Shown: positions 15,939-25,100, counted from the stretch's first letter. The stretch: 56,382 nucleotides of DNA from Comamonadaceae bacterium UBA2334 (GCA_002344885.1 DDUQ01000142.1:1-56382), one strand, 5' to 3'. The notes: a model not told the origin generated them from the letters alone. A program made the numbers and translations.

Positions 15939-16640
15939 TCAGCGTCCCGGCTCGTCCCACGAGGCTGTGGCCCGCAGCAGCCTTTCCAGGTCACGCCGTG
16001 CTTTGGCAGCGGCGGCGGAATCCATGTTGGCCAACATGCGCATCATGGTGTTGCCCAGTGGGTCCACCACGTAAAAATAGGCTGGATCGGCGGCAGTCGG
16101 GGCGGCCCCCAACCAGTGGGTGACCGTTTCGGGATTGACCCGCAACACGATCAAATCACCCAACTGACGTTGCAGGTCTGGCGGAATGGTGGTGTCATCG
16201 GGTACGAGCCACACCCTGTCGACCCGAGCCTTGTCTTTGCCCAGCATTTCACGCAACTGACGTTGCAGGTATAACTCGCGGGGGCAGTTGGCCGGGCACG
16301 CGCCACTGGCCACCGACACGAGCAGCCATTGTTTTTTCAGTGTGGCGAGCGGAACCTGTGTGCCTTGCAGGTCGGTTCCGGTGGCTTCAGGCATGGGCCT
16401 CGCGGGGCTGACCAGTTCGCCATATGCAGCGCGGCCTTCGGGCCGTACGACGAAATAGGCGTAGTAGCTGACCAGGACAGGCAGTGAACAGATGAACACG
16501 ATGGCCAGCAGCTTCCACCGGTTGCGCGCATCAGACGGGGTGGTTGCAGCGCTGGTTGGCAACGAGTGCACCGTCAGCGACAGGGGCTCATCAGACTCAG
16601 CCGAAACGCCGGGCGGTGGGGGTGACGGTTGGGAGGGCAA
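15939..16640 (-). CDS. Membrane-anchored Sco-like/thioredoxin-fold assembly protein
   Basis: 233 residues: a Pro/Ser-rich cytoplasmic N-terminus, one membrane helix at about 43-64, then a periplasmic domain with ACPANCP (C115, C119), placed like the CxxxC copper motif of Sco proteins. It sits between surf1 and ctaAB and probably helps copper delivery or redox handling during oxidase assembly (inference). It lacks clear overall Sco similarity beyond the motif region, so it could also be an unrelated thioredoxin-fold factor. Confidence 0.75.
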   Translation of the reverse strand: MPSQPSPPPPGVSAESDEPLSLTVHSLPTSAATTPSDARNRWKLLAIVFICSLPVLVSYYAYFVVRPEGRAAYGELVSPARPMPEATGTDLQGTQVPLATLKKQWLLVSVASGACPANCPRELYLQRQLREMLGKDKARVDRVWLVPDDTTIPPDLQRQLGDLIVLRVNPETVTHWLGAAPTAADPAYFYVVDPLGNTMMRMLANMDSAAAAKARRDLERLLRATASWDEPGR

Positions 16641-16670
16641 GTGACTTCCTGTTCAGCGTGAGTGCAGGCA

Positions 16671-17390
16671 TCATGCCTTGGCTTGACAGCGGGTGCTGGC
16701 CACCACAAAAAACACAGACAAAGCCAATGCCATGCCAAACCACTGCATGGCGTAACTTTGGTGCATGGCTACGCGGTCTTCAGGTGGCGGCCATTTCTGT
16801 ATCAAAGGTGTACCCCCCGATTCTGATGTCTGCAGCAACACAACGGGCTGGACGGGATGGCTCGATTGCTGGGTGTAGCGTTGCAAGTCCAGTCGCGGCC
16901 AGAGCTCGGGCCACGCTTCCGGGCGGTCGGGCATGAGGAAGAAACCTTTGGTGGAGGGCACGGCGGCGATACCACTGACGGTCACCGATCCACCTGGCGT
17001 CTCCACTTTCGGCAGCTGGGCCCTGGATGATCCCCAGCCTATCCAGCCACGGTTGACCAGAATGCGGGTGTGTGAGCCTGCAATGCGCAGGGGCGTGACC
17101 ACGTGCAGACCGGGCTTGCCGTCCAGCTGGCGGTTGTCTACAAAGAAGCTCGCATCGGCATCGAACGTGCCTGTGACGGTCAGCGGTGCGTCCTGAACAT
17201 CTTCGGCAGTGACCAGCGCCGACGTGACCGCTGTCGGCCCCAATTGGGCACGTGCGGCATGTTGAGCCTTGGCAGCCTGGGCACGTTCGCCTTTGCCCGC
17301 CTGCCAGAGTCCGAGGTGTATGAACAGAGCCAGCAGGCATCCCGTTCCGATGGCGGGCAGCAGCTTGGGGCGAAAACGGAACGAAGACAT
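16671..17390 (-). CDS. SURF1 family oxidase assembly protein
   Basis: 239 residues with an N-terminal membrane helix (LLPAIGTGCLLALFIHLGLWQ), a periplasmic domain and a C-terminal helix (AMQWFGMALALSVFFVV), the SURF1 topology. Motifs LGLWQAGKGER, FVDNRQLDGKPGLHVVTPL and LVNRGWIG are diagnostic. SURF1 helps insert heme A into subunit I. It is first in the surf1, Sco-like, ctaAB run and divergent from the small DUF2909 gene. Confidence 0.93.
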   Translation of the reverse strand: MSSFRFRPKLLPAIGTGCLLALFIHLGLWQAGKGERAQAAKAQHAARAQLGPTAVTSALVTAEDVQDAPLTVTGTFDADASFFVDNRQLDGKPGLHVVTPLRIAGSHTRILVNRGWIGWGSSRAQLPKVETPGGSVTVSGIAAVPSTKGFFLMPDRPEAWPELWPRLDLQRYTQQSSHPVQPVVLLQTSESGGTPLIQKWPPPEDRVAMHQSYAMQWFGMALALSVFFVVASTRCQAKA

Positions 17391-17441
17391 GTATGAGCGT
17401 CAAAAACCGGATAATGACCGAACACATCACGGTTGAATGAC

Positions 17442-17648
17442 ATGCTGACAAAAATCATTGTTTCCGCACTTCTGGTCCTGATTCTCGTCAGTCTGTTCAG
17501 TGCGTTGGCCTTGCTGTTCCGCAAGGACGGCCGAAGCAGCAGCTTGGTCAAGGCCTTGACCATTCGGGTGACTCTGTCGGTCAGCTTGTTTGCACTGCTG
17601 TTGCTGGGATTTTATTTTGGACTGATTCCGCAGCACGGCATCCGTTGA
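17442..17648 (+). CDS. DUF2909 twin-helix membrane protein
   Basis: 68 residues from ATG 17442. It consists of two hydrophobic helices (about 4-24 and 44-62) separated by a basic loop FRKDGRSSSLVKALTIR. This is the DUF2909 protein commonly inserted on the opposite strand within betaproteobacterial cox loci. Function unknown. It ends 27 bases before the stop of convergent ctaE. Confidence 0.82.
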   Translation: MLTKIIVSALLVLILVSLFSALALLFRKDGRSSSLVKALTIRVTLSVSLFALLLLGFYFGLIPQHGIR

Positions 17649-17675
17649 ATGCCATGCTGGTGTCGGGGTTGAAGC

Positions 17676-18539
17676 TTACAACCAGTAAACGAACACGAAA
17701 ACGACGAGCCAGACCACGTCCACAAAGTGCCAGTACCACGCCACCGCTTCGAATGCGAAGTGGTTGTCTTTGGTGAAGTGGCCTTTCATGGAGCGACCGA
17801 GCATGACTGCGAGCATGATGGCTCCCAAGGTCACGTGCAAGCCGTGGAATCCGGTCAGAATGAAGAACGTGGCACCGTAGACACCCGCCCCCAGCGTCAA
17901 ACCGAGGTCTTGGTAAGCGTGGATGTATTCATAGGCCTGGAAGCCCATGAAGATCGCACCCAGCAGAATGGTCAGGAACAGACCCAACTTGAGTTGGCCG
18001 CGTTTGTTTTCAATCAGACCCCAGTGTGCCCAGGTCAGTGTGACACCAGACAACAGCAGCAGCAGCGTGTTGAACGCTGGGATGCCCCAGGCTCCCATCG
18101 GTGTGAAGGCTTCACCCATAGGGCCAGCGCTGGGCCACTCGGCTGAAAAATTGGGGAATGGTGCAAACGCCGGATCGTAGGCGGCCAGCTGTGGCACGGT
18201 GAGAACCCGCAGGTAAAACAGCACGCCGAAGAAACATGCAAAGAACATCAGTTCCGAGAAGATGAACCACACCATGCCGATGCGGTACGAACGGTCTTCC
18301 CAGGCGGTGTACTTGCCGCTGATGCTTTCAGCGATCACTTCGCTGAACCAGCGCACCACGACGTAGAGTATCAGCGCCGACCCGAACAGCATGCTCCAGA
18401 TGCCGGACGCTTCGCCGTTGATCCTGAAAATGAAGCCCAGCGCCAGCAGGAAAATGCCAGACGACAGAAACGTCGAGTAATGGCTTGCAGCGGGAACAAA
18501 GTAGTGGTGCTTGCTGTCTGGAACGACGGTGCTGCTCAT
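17676..18539 (-). CDS. ctaE: Cytochrome c oxidase subunit III
   Basis: 287 residues, seven membrane helices, full length for bacterial COX3. Recognisable stretches include WFSEVIAESISGKYT, FIFSEVMF-like FIFSELMFFACFFGVLFY, TGFHGLHVTLGAIML and FEAVAWYWHFVDVVWLVVF. It stabilises subunit I and proton uptake in the aa3-type oxidase. It lies 30 bases after ctaG; the small DUF2970 gene often present in this gap in related bacteria is absent. Confidence 0.97.
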   Translation of the reverse strand: MSSTVVPDSKHHYFVPAASHYSTFLSSGIFLLALGFIFRINGEASGIWSMLFGSALILYVVVRWFSEVIAESISGKYTAWEDRSYRIGMVWFIFSELMFFACFFGVLFYLRVLTVPQLAAYDPAFAPFPNFSAEWPSAGPMGEAFTPMGAWGIPAFNTLLLLLSGVTLTWAHWGLIENKRGQLKLGLFLTILLGAIFMGFQAYEYIHAYQDLGLTLGAGVYGATFFILTGFHGLHVTLGAIMLAVMLGRSMKGHFTKDNHFAFEAVAWYWHFVDVVWLVVFVFVYWL

Positions 18540-18569
18540 GTGTGTGTCTCTTCTTTCGGTCTAACCAGA

Positions 18570-19145
18570 TCAGAGCTGGGGTTTGGGTGCTTCGAAAAAC
18601 GTGTATGACAGTGTGACCGTTCTCAGGTCTTCGTTCAGGTCAGGCTTGATCACATACACCACAGGCATCCAGCGTTCTTCACCGGGCTGGAACGTCTGCT
18701 GGGCAAAACAGAAACATTCGATTTTTTCGAAATGCGGCGCTGCGGCAAATGGCGTCACGCTTGGGATGGCCTGCCCGACGAACACCTGGCTGGACTCATT
18801 CTTCACACGGTACTGCGTGTGCACAATCGCGCCGGGATTGACCTTCATTGAAAACTGTTCGGGCGTGAATGACAGGCCGACACCTGGCATCGTGTGGCTC
18901 AGGAACTCGACATTCACCCAACGGTTGGTGTCAACCTGGGTGTTGATGGCCATGGCCGCTGGTTGTTCGTTGGTACGCCCGTTGAAGCCGGTGATGCGGC
19001 AAATGGCATCGTAGAGGGGGACCAAGGCAAATCCAAAGCCTACGAAAAACAACGAAGTCAATCCCAAACGGATGCCCAGTTGTTTGTTGCGTGCCGCCAG
19101 GTCGGCCTGTTGCACATGTGCCGTCACGAGATTCTCAGCCTCCAT
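18570..19145 (-). CDS. ctaG: Cytochrome c oxidase assembly protein CtaG (COX11)
   Basis: 191 residues: one N-terminal membrane helix (LGLTSLFFVGFGFALVPLYD) and a periplasmic copper-chaperone domain with the copper-binding motif ECFCFAQQTF and VVYVIKPDL. It delivers copper to the CuB site of subunit I. Its start overlaps the 3' end of the 57-residue upstream gene by 22 bases. Confidence 0.96.
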   Translation of the reverse strand: MEAENLVTAHVQQADLAARNKQLGIRLGLTSLFFVGFGFALVPLYDAICRITGFNGRTNEQPAAMAINTQVDTNRWVNVEFLSHTMPGVGLSFTPEQFSMKVNPGAIVHTQYRVKNESSQVFVGQAIPSVTPFAAAPHFEKIECFCFAQQTFQPGEERWMPVVYVIKPDLNEDLRTVTLSYTFFEAPKPQL

Positions 19146-19297
19146 ATGGCCAGGAAGAACACCGCCATCACCACTGCACCGCAGAGCCAGCCCAGACGGA
19201 TGTTGTTTTTCCGCCGGGCGGCCCAGATGTCCGGGGCAGACGAAGGTGTCCCTGCTGTGTTCACCGGAGCACTCAGGCTGTGGTCAGATGCGTTCAT
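19124..19297 (-). CDS. Small cytochrome oxidase assembly membrane protein (57 aa)
   Basis: A 57-residue frame starting at 19297; its ATG overlaps the ctaD stop as ATGA and its end overlaps ctaG by 22 bases. The polar N-terminus is followed by AARRKNNIRLGWLCGAV and one membrane helix (LCGAVVMAVFFLAIW). Position and shape match the tiny assembly protein usually annotated between ctaD and ctaG in Burkholderiales. Precise function unknown. Confidence 0.8.
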   Translation of the reverse strand: MNASDHSLSAPVNTAGTPSSAPDIWAARRKNNIRLGWLCGAVVMAVFFLAIWRLRIS

Positions 19298-20895
19298 TTG
19301 ACAGTCGGCTGGACATCAAACGTGTGGTAAGGCGCGGGAGATGGAACGGTCCATTCGAGACCGGTAGCACCGTCCCAGGATTTGGCTTCGGCTTTCTGGC
19401 CACCACGGATGCACTGCACAACGTTGTAGATGAAAATCAAGTGGGAGACACCAAGTACAAATGCGCCGACCGATGACATCATGTTCCATTCGGTGAACAT
19501 CAGTGGGTAGTCAGGAATGCGGCGTGGCATGCCAGCCAGACCAACCATGAACTGGGGAATGAAAGTCAGGTTGAAACCGACCACCGCCACCCAGAAATGG
19601 AGGCGACCCATGCGTTCGTTCAGCATGTGGCCCGTCCACTTGGGCAGCCAGTAGTAAATGGCCGCCATGGCACCCATCACCGTGGTGGGGTACAGCGCAT
19701 AGTGGAAGTGCGCCACCAGGAAGTAGGCGTTGTGGTACTGCGGATCTGCTGCTGCATCAGCCAGCACCAATCCCGTCAGGCCTCCCCAACCAAACAGGAT
19801 GATGAAACCGACAGCAAACAGCATGGGCGTTTCGAAGCTGAGCGAACCGCGCCAGATGGTGGCAATCCAGCAAAAGAACAGAACAGCCAGTGGCAACGAA
19901 ATAAGCATAGTGCTGTACATGAAGTACAACTGAGCGCCAGTTGACATACCACTGGTGAACATGTGATGCGCCCACACAACAACTGACAGGGCTGCAATGC
20001 TCCACATCGAGTACACCTGCGCTTTGTAGCCATATGTAGGCTTGCGCGAGAACGCAGACAGCACATGTGGAATGGCGCCGGTGATGGGCAGCAACAGCAC
20101 ATACACCTCAGGGTGACCCATGAACCAGAAGATGTGCTGCCACAACACCGGATCGCCACCGCCAGCTGCATTGAAGAAATTGGTGCCGAAATGGCGATCC
20201 ATCAGCACCATCGTCACGCCACCTGCCAGCACGGGCATGATAACGATCAGCAGGATGGCCGTCATCAGGAAGCCATGAGCGAACAGCGGCATCTTCATGA
20301 TCGTCATACCGGGAGCGCGCATGTTCAGGATGGTCACGATGACGTTGATCGCACCCAGAATGGAGGAAACGCCGAGCATGTGAACCGCAAAAATCGCGAA
20401 ATCCATCCCCCAGCCACTCTGGATGGACAGCGGTGCGTACATGGTCCAGCCGGCATCCACAGCGCCGGAACCGATGCCTGCCATGCCCAGGAAGAACGGC
20501 AACGTGAGCATCAGGGCCGCAGGCGGAAGAATCCAGAAACCCCAGTTGTTCAGGCGGGGCAGGGCCATGTCAGGTGCGCCAAGCACCATGGGCAACATGT
20601 AGTTCGCCAGACCGGTGGCGGCCGGCATGGCAAAGCCGAACACCATGATCAGCCCGTGCAACGTGATGAGCTGGTTGAAAAACTCAGGCTGCATCAGTTG
20701 CAGGCCGGGCTGGAACAGCTCTGCACGTACGGCCAGGATCATGGACCCTCCTGTCAGCAGCATCACAAAGGCAAAGATCAGGTACATGATCCCGATGTCT
20801 TTGTGATTGGTCGTTTCGATCCAACGCATCCAGCCGTAGGCGTGGTGGCTGTCGTGACCACCAGCGTGTGCGTCGTGTGCCAAGTCATGTGCCAT
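19294..20895 (-). CDS. ctaD: Cytochrome c oxidase subunit I
   Basis: 533 residues, twelve membrane helices, aa3-type heme-copper oxidase catalytic subunit. HPEVYVLLLP carries the CuB His-Tyr pair, WAHHMFTSG the further CuB His pair, and HFHYALYPTTVMG the heme a3 and heme a ligands. ATG at 20895 is preceded by a GGAGTT-like site. Co-transcribed with ctaC upstream and the small assembly gene/ctaG downstream. Confidence 0.98.
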   Translation of the reverse strand: MAHDLAHDAHAGGHDSHHAYGWMRWIETTNHKDIGIMYLIFAFVMLLTGGSMILAVRAELFQPGLQLMQPEFFNQLITLHGLIMVFGFAMPAATGLANYMLPMVLGAPDMALPRLNNWGFWILPPAALMLTLPFFLGMAGIGSGAVDAGWTMYAPLSIQSGWGMDFAIFAVHMLGVSSILGAINVIVTILNMRAPGMTIMKMPLFAHGFLMTAILLIVIMPVLAGGVTMVLMDRHFGTNFFNAAGGGDPVLWQHIFWFMGHPEVYVLLLPITGAIPHVLSAFSRKPTYGYKAQVYSMWSIAALSVVVWAHHMFTSGMSTGAQLYFMYSTMLISLPLAVLFFCWIATIWRGSLSFETPMLFAVGFIILFGWGGLTGLVLADAAADPQYHNAYFLVAHFHYALYPTTVMGAMAAIYYWLPKWTGHMLNERMGRLHFWVAVVGFNLTFIPQFMVGLAGMPRRIPDYPLMFTEWNMMSSVGAFVLGVSHLIFIYNVVQCIRGGQKAEAKSWDGATGLEWTVPSPAPYHTFDVQPTVK

Positions 20896-20925
20896 GGATA
20901 ACTCCTGATTCCTGTCTGTGTGGTT

Positions 20926-21738
20926 TTACTTGGCGCTGGCAACGAGCGACTTCTTGCGCTCAGCGATCCAGGCATTGAATTCTTCTTGGGTCACGACATT
21001 GACGACCACTGGCATGAAGCCGTGCTCTTTGCCGCACAACTCGGAACACTGGCCTCGGTAGGTGCCGGTTTTTTCCACCGTTGCCCAGAACTCCCGCAGG
21101 AAGCCGGGAACAGCGTCACGCTTGACGCCGAATGCAGGCACCCACCAGCTGTGTATGACGTCGTTGGATGTGGTGATGAAGCGGATTTTTTTGCCTACAG
21201 GGATGACCAGAGGGTTGTCCACTTCCAGGAGGTAGTGCTCGCCTTTTTTCTGCAGACCGTCAATTTGTTCCCGTGGTGTGGTCATGCGACTGGTGTACTT
21301 GACGCCCTGTGCAGGGAACTCGTATTCCCACAGCCACTGGCTGCCAGTAACCTTGACGACCATGTCGGCGTCGGTTTTGCTGTCTTCGTACATCAGCACG
21401 GCGTGGTAGGCCGGAATGCCGAACACACCATAGTCCAGTACCAACAATCCGGCAAAGGGCACACACACCCAGAACCACTGCTTGCGAGACTTGGGGCCCA
21501 CGAAATCTGCGGCAACGTGACCTTTGGATTTGCGATGCGCCCAGAACGAATACAGCATGAGTGCGAACACGACAAAAAACAGTGTCAGCGCAATTACCAT
21601 GAAAAGGTTGTGGATCTTCAGGGTTTCATGCGCGATGGGCGTGACCGGTTCGGGGAACGTCCACGAATAGCCGGCGACGGCTGCCGCGCTGGTGGCGAGT
21701 GCTGTCAGCCCGATGATGGCCTGTTTGATGCCTTGCAT
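20926..21738 (-). CDS. ctaC: Cytochrome c oxidase subunit II with CuA site
   Basis: 270 residues. TM1 spans roughly residues 43-66 and TM2 about 87-105, followed by the cupredoxin domain with the CuA motif GQCSELCGKEHGFM and the aromatic patch GSQWLWEYEF. It has no C-terminal cytochrome c domain. The region from GHVAADF to CVPFAGLLVLDYG is unusual: the normal FHxxxxxExxWTxxP segment before TM2 is missing, while that motif appears in the 73-residue protein encoded just upstream. A GGAGAA site precedes the ATG. Confidence 0.94.
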   Translation of the reverse strand: MQGIKQAIIGLTALATSAAAVAGYSWTFPEPVTPIAHETLKIHNLFMVIALTLFFVVFALMLYSFWAHRKSKGHVAADFVGPKSRKQWFWVCVPFAGLLVLDYGVFGIPAYHAVLMYEDSKTDADMVVKVTGSQWLWEYEFPAQGVKYTSRMTTPREQIDGLQKKGEHYLLEVDNPLVIPVGKKIRFITTSNDVIHSWWVPAFGVKRDAVPGFLREFWATVEKTGTYRGQCSELCGKEHGFMPVVVNVVTQEEFNAWIAERKKSLVASAK

Positions 21739-21918
21739 AGTTCTCCGTCCTGATGGTGCTCATCGGCAAAGGTTTTGATATTTGTCAATTCTAGTGTGTT
21801 ATCCCGCCCCCTGAAATCCTTGAAAACCCCCGAAAGTCTTCAAGTTGGCGTCCGCATGCCGTGCTGGGTGCACCTTTTGCGAGTGCGAAAGCAGGCTGAA
21901 AGGCCCAAGAAATGGGCT

Positions 21919-22140
21919 TCAGTTCAGCCAAAGGCTTCGAACAGCGGGCCAGACCAAGGCCCAGACGATGACAAAGGGTGCAGCCACCCATGTGAGCTCA
22001 ATGACAACCGAACCATGAAAATTGTCCTGAGCCTTGCCGGTGTCGCGGTGGTTTTGCCAGCTTGTCCAGCACAGGAGCAGGAACACTACCACCAGAATAG
22101 ACAGGCTGACTGCGCCCAATGCACCACGAATGAAATCCAT
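21919..22140 (-). CDS. 73-residue COX2-transmembrane-hairpin-like membrane protein
   Basis: Starts at ATG 22140 with GGAAAG about 6 bases upstream. Two helices (ALGAVSLSILVVVFLLLCW and VAAPFVIVWALVWPAV) are joined by a loop HRDTGKAQDNFHGSVVIELTW. That loop plus the start of the second helix resembles the FHxxxxxExxWTxxPFxI segment of canonical COX2 ahead of TM2, a segment that the adjacent ctaC lacks. It may be a free-standing membrane-anchor piece or a relic of a ctaC duplication. 180 non-coding bases separate it from ctaC. Confidence 0.65.
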   Translation of the reverse strand: MDFIRGALGAVSLSILVVVFLLLCWTSWQNHRDTGKAQDNFHGSVVIELTWVAAPFVIVWALVWPAVRSLWLN

Positions 22141-22312
22141 ATGTTCTTTCCGACGAGCCGGCTATTGCCATGCGAATGAATACCTCTGCCACCCAAGCGG
22201 CTCGCGGATTCTAGGTAAAGTCATGTTTTTGTGCCGGGTTCAAGGCACTGGCAGACATTGGCCTGTTTTCAGTCTTGCTTTGTCCGCTGGCTTTGAACCG
22301 TGAAAATTGGGT

Positions 22313-22939
22313 ATGCCGATGAAGTCTTTTTTCGAAGCGTGTGTCAGCAGACGGGGTTGTTTGGCCATGGCAGGTACCTTGGCATCGGGTGGGTTGCTCG
22401 GTTGCAAGGAGGGTGCGCCTGCGTATGTGGGCATCGACCTGACGGGGGCCAATTACGCGTCAGGATTTTCCTTGCCCGACCAGAACGGCGACATACGCGC
22501 CCTGGCATCCTATGCGGGCAAAGTGGTGGTGGTCTTTTTCGGGTACACACAGTGCCCGGATGTCTGTCCGACTTCTTTGGCCGAGCTTGTCGAGACCAAG
22601 CGGCTGCTGGGTGACCAGGGCGATCGGATGCAAGGTGTCTTTATCAGCGTGGATCCAGCCCGGGATACGCCCGAGGTCATGCGTGCCTACATGGCGAGCT
22701 TTGACCCGTCCTTTCAGGCTTTGCACGTCACGGCCGAGCAACTGCCCGAACTGGCTAAGTCGTTCAAGGTGTATTACAAAAAGGTCGATGGATCCACGCC
22801 CACCAGTTACACCATGGACCATTCAGCGGGCAGCTACGTGTATGACACCAAGGGGCGTTTGCGCCTGTACCACCGGTACGGCAGCGGTGCCAAGGCCTTG
22901 GCTGGTGATTTGAAGTTGCTGCTCGCTGAGAAGGATTGA
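22313..22939 (+). CDS. SCO1/SenC-type copper chaperone lipoprotein
   Basis: 208 residues from ATG 22313; ATG 22319 is an alternative. A lipoprotein signal peptide ends at lipobox GLLGC (C31). The thioredoxin-fold domain has the copper-binding CPDVC (C81, C85) and the later His in YTMDHSAGSYVY, the full Sco ligand set. It supplies copper to the CuA site of subunit II from the outer face of the inner membrane. It is divergent from the oxidase genes, whereas related genomes usually have it after ctaB. Confidence 0.92.
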   Translation: MPMKSFFEACVSRRGCLAMAGTLASGGLLGCKEGAPAYVGIDLTGANYASGFSLPDQNGDIRALASYAGKVVVVFFGYTQCPDVCPTSLAELVETKRLLGDQGDRMQGVFISVDPARDTPEVMRAYMASFDPSFQALHVTAEQLPELAKSFKVYYKKVDGSTPTSYTMDHSAGSYVYDTKGRLRLYHRYGSGAKALAGDLKLLLAEKD

Positions 22940-22972
22940 AGCGTTTGCGTGCGGCGCTGTGGCGGTTGAGCG

Positions 22973-23944
22973 TCAGTCCACCTGTGCGCCGCTGGCTTTG
23001 ACAACCGGGCCGTATTTGGCGCGCTCCTGTGCCATGAACGTGCCGAACTGTTCGGGCGTGGTGGCCACGGGGTCTGCCATGAGTGTTGCAAACCGTGCTT
23101 TGACGTCGGGGTGCGCCAATGCATCGGTATAGGCCTTGTTGAGTCTGGCGATAACGTCTGTCGGTGTGCCGGCAGGTGCCACCAACCCCCACCAGGTGTC
23201 CACCGAAAACCCCGCATACAACTCCGCCACAGCGGGCACGTCAGGTAGCGCCGGGCTTCGCTGTGCCGTGGTAACGGCAAGAGCTTTCAGCTTGCCCGAT
23301 CTGATGTTGCCTGCCGCCGTGGCCAGGTTGTCGAAGTTGAAATCCACCTGGCCACTCAGCAGGGCGAGTTGCGCCGGGTTGCCGCCGTTGTAGGGGATGT
23401 GCAGCGCGAAGATGCCAGCCCGCTGTTTGAACAGTTCACCCGCCAGATGACCCGCGCTGCCATTGCCACCCGAGCCGAAATTGAGTTTGGCCGGGTTGGC
23501 TTTGGCATACGCCACCAAATCCTTCAATGTGTGGATGTTCAGCCGGTTGGCCGTGTCGGCGTTCATGACGAGCACGTTGGGCACACGCACAAGCTGTGTA
23601 ATGGGTGCGAAGTCTTTGGCGGCATCGAAGGGCATGCGTGCAAACAGCCAGGGGTTGATGGCGTGTGTTGCGACCGCAGCGATGCCGATCGTCAGGCCAT
23701 CCGGTGCTGCTTTGGCCACCATGTCCACGCCAATGTTGCCGCCAGCGCCCGGCTTGTTTTCGACCACCACGGTGCCCAGCGTGTCCTTGACGCGTTCGGC
23801 CAGCACGCGGGCTGTGATGTCGATCGGGCCACCCGGACCGTAAGGCACCACGATCCGGCTCATTTTGGTTTGCGCTTGCGCCGTGGCGAACCAGGGTGTG
23901 GCCCAGGCTGCGGCGGTCGAGATCATCAGGTGTCGTCTGAGCAT
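22973..23944 (-). CDS. Bug-family tripartite tricarboxylate-type solute-binding protein
   Basis: 323 residues; ATG 23944 is chosen because AAGGA lies six bases upstream. Signal peptide to about residue 24 (ends ATAQA). The Bug-type core includes RIVVPYGPGGPIDITAR, VVENKPGAGGNIG and GGNGSAGHLAGELF. Such periplasmic receptors bind carboxylates or aromatic acids and are amplified in Burkholderiales. No membrane components are encoded nearby, so the ligand and transporter are unknown. Confidence 0.93.
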   Translation of the reverse strand: MLRRHLMISTAAAWATPWFATAQAQTKMSRIVVPYGPGGPIDITARVLAERVKDTLGTVVVENKPGAGGNIGVDMVAKAAPDGLTIGIAAVATHAINPWLFARMPFDAAKDFAPITQLVRVPNVLVMNADTANRLNIHTLKDLVAYAKANPAKLNFGSGGNGSAGHLAGELFKQRAGIFALHIPYNGGNPAQLALLSGQVDFNFDNLATAAGNIRSGKLKALAVTTAQRSPALPDVPAVAELYAGFSVDTWWGLVAPAGTPTDVIARLNKAYTDALAHPDVKARFATLMADPVATTPEQFGTFMAQERAKYGPVVKASGAQVD

Positions 23945-23973
23945 GGTCATTCCTTGGTCGGGTACAGAAGGCT

Positions 23974-25011
23974 TCAGCTGCGGGCTTTGTCGGCTTCTGA
24001 GGTGAACGAGTCGGCAAAGAAAGCATCGGCGGGCAAATGGCATTGTTCAGCAAAGTCTTTGCGCGCCGAATCCACCACGACAGGTGCGCCACATGCGTAC
24101 ACCTGATGTTGGCTGAGGTCGGGGTGGTCTTGGATCACAGCCCTGTGAACAAACCCTGTGCGGCCTTGCCAGTTGTCTTCGGGCAGCGCGTCCGACACCA
24201 CGGGCACGTAGGTGACGTGAGGCATGCTGGCAGCGGCTTGGGTCATCCAGTCGTGCAGATAGAGGTCGGCGGGGCGGCGGCCTCCCCAGTAGACCGTGGT
24301 AGGTCGTGTGCATTGGGTGGCCTGCATGTGTTCCAGCAAAGCCTTGATGGGTGCAAAGCCAGTGCCTGATGCCAGGAACACCATGGGCAAGCTGCTGTCC
24401 TCTCTCAGGTAGAAGCTGCCGTAGGGACCTTCGACGCGCAGGATGTCTTTTTCCTTCATGGCGCCGAACACCTGATCGGTGAATTTGCCCCCGGGCATGT
24501 GCCGCACGTGCAGTTCAATGTGGGCTGGCGTGCCCTGGTTGCCCGGTGCATTGGCCATGGAGTAGCTTCTGCGGTCGCCATCGCGCAGCAAAAACTCAAC
24601 GTACTGCCCAGCGTGGTACCGGAACGGTTCGGTAGCGGGCAATTGCAGGCGCAGCACGGCCACATCGGTGGTCAGTTTTTGCAGCGTGCTGACCCGGACA
24701 GGCATTTTTTTGATTGGGAAGGCATCTGCCCCGGTGACCTGTTTCGACTCCAGAACCAGGTCGGACAGCGGGGTTGCGCAGCAAGTCAGTATCAGGCCGG
24801 CTGATTCTTCTTCGGGTGACAGTGCTTTGCTCTGGTGTGTGCCATGCACCACCGCGCCGGACAGCTTGCGGCACTTGCAGGAGCCGCAAGCCCCATCTTT
24901 GCAGCCATAAGGCATGTTGATGCCACCCCGAATGGCACCGGCCAGAATGGTTTCATCGTCACCCACGGCGAATTGCCGACCGCTGGGTTGGACTGTGATT
25001 TGAAATGTCAT
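23974..25011 (-). CDS. 2Fe-2S ferredoxin / FAD-NAD reductase fusion (CDP-6-deoxy-delta-3,4-glucoseen reductase-like)
   Basis: 345 residues. The N-terminal plant-type [2Fe-2S] domain has ligands C37, C42, C45 and C77 or C78. It is followed by an FAD-binding domain (RSYSMANAPG) and an NAD-binding domain (FLASGTGFAPIKALL, YACGAP). This architecture is an electron-transfer reductase component; in Burkholderiales it is often annotated as CDP-6-deoxy-delta-3,4-glucoseen reductase, but no deoxysugar genes are adjacent, so its partner oxygenase or dehydratase is unknown. Confidence 0.88.
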   Translation of the reverse strand: MTFQITVQPSGRQFAVGDDETILAGAIRGGINMPYGCKDGACGSCKCRKLSGAVVHGTHQSKALSPEEESAGLILTCCATPLSDLVLESKQVTGADAFPIKKMPVRVSTLQKLTTDVAVLRLQLPATEPFRYHAGQYVEFLLRDGDRRSYSMANAPGNQGTPAHIELHVRHMPGGKFTDQVFGAMKEKDILRVEGPYGSFYLREDSSLPMVFLASGTGFAPIKALLEHMQATQCTRPTTVYWGGRRPADLYLHDWMTQAAASMPHVTYVPVVSDALPEDNWQGRTGFVHRAVIQDHPDLSQHQVYACGAPVVVDSARKDFAEQCHLPADAFFADSFTSEADKARS

Positions 25012-25100
25012 ACTCGATTCAATCAAACAACCATGCAATGGGCGCAACGTGTTCGGGTTGCGTCCGCTTTTTGCAAATTGTCTCGCATCTGGAGAGTGGA

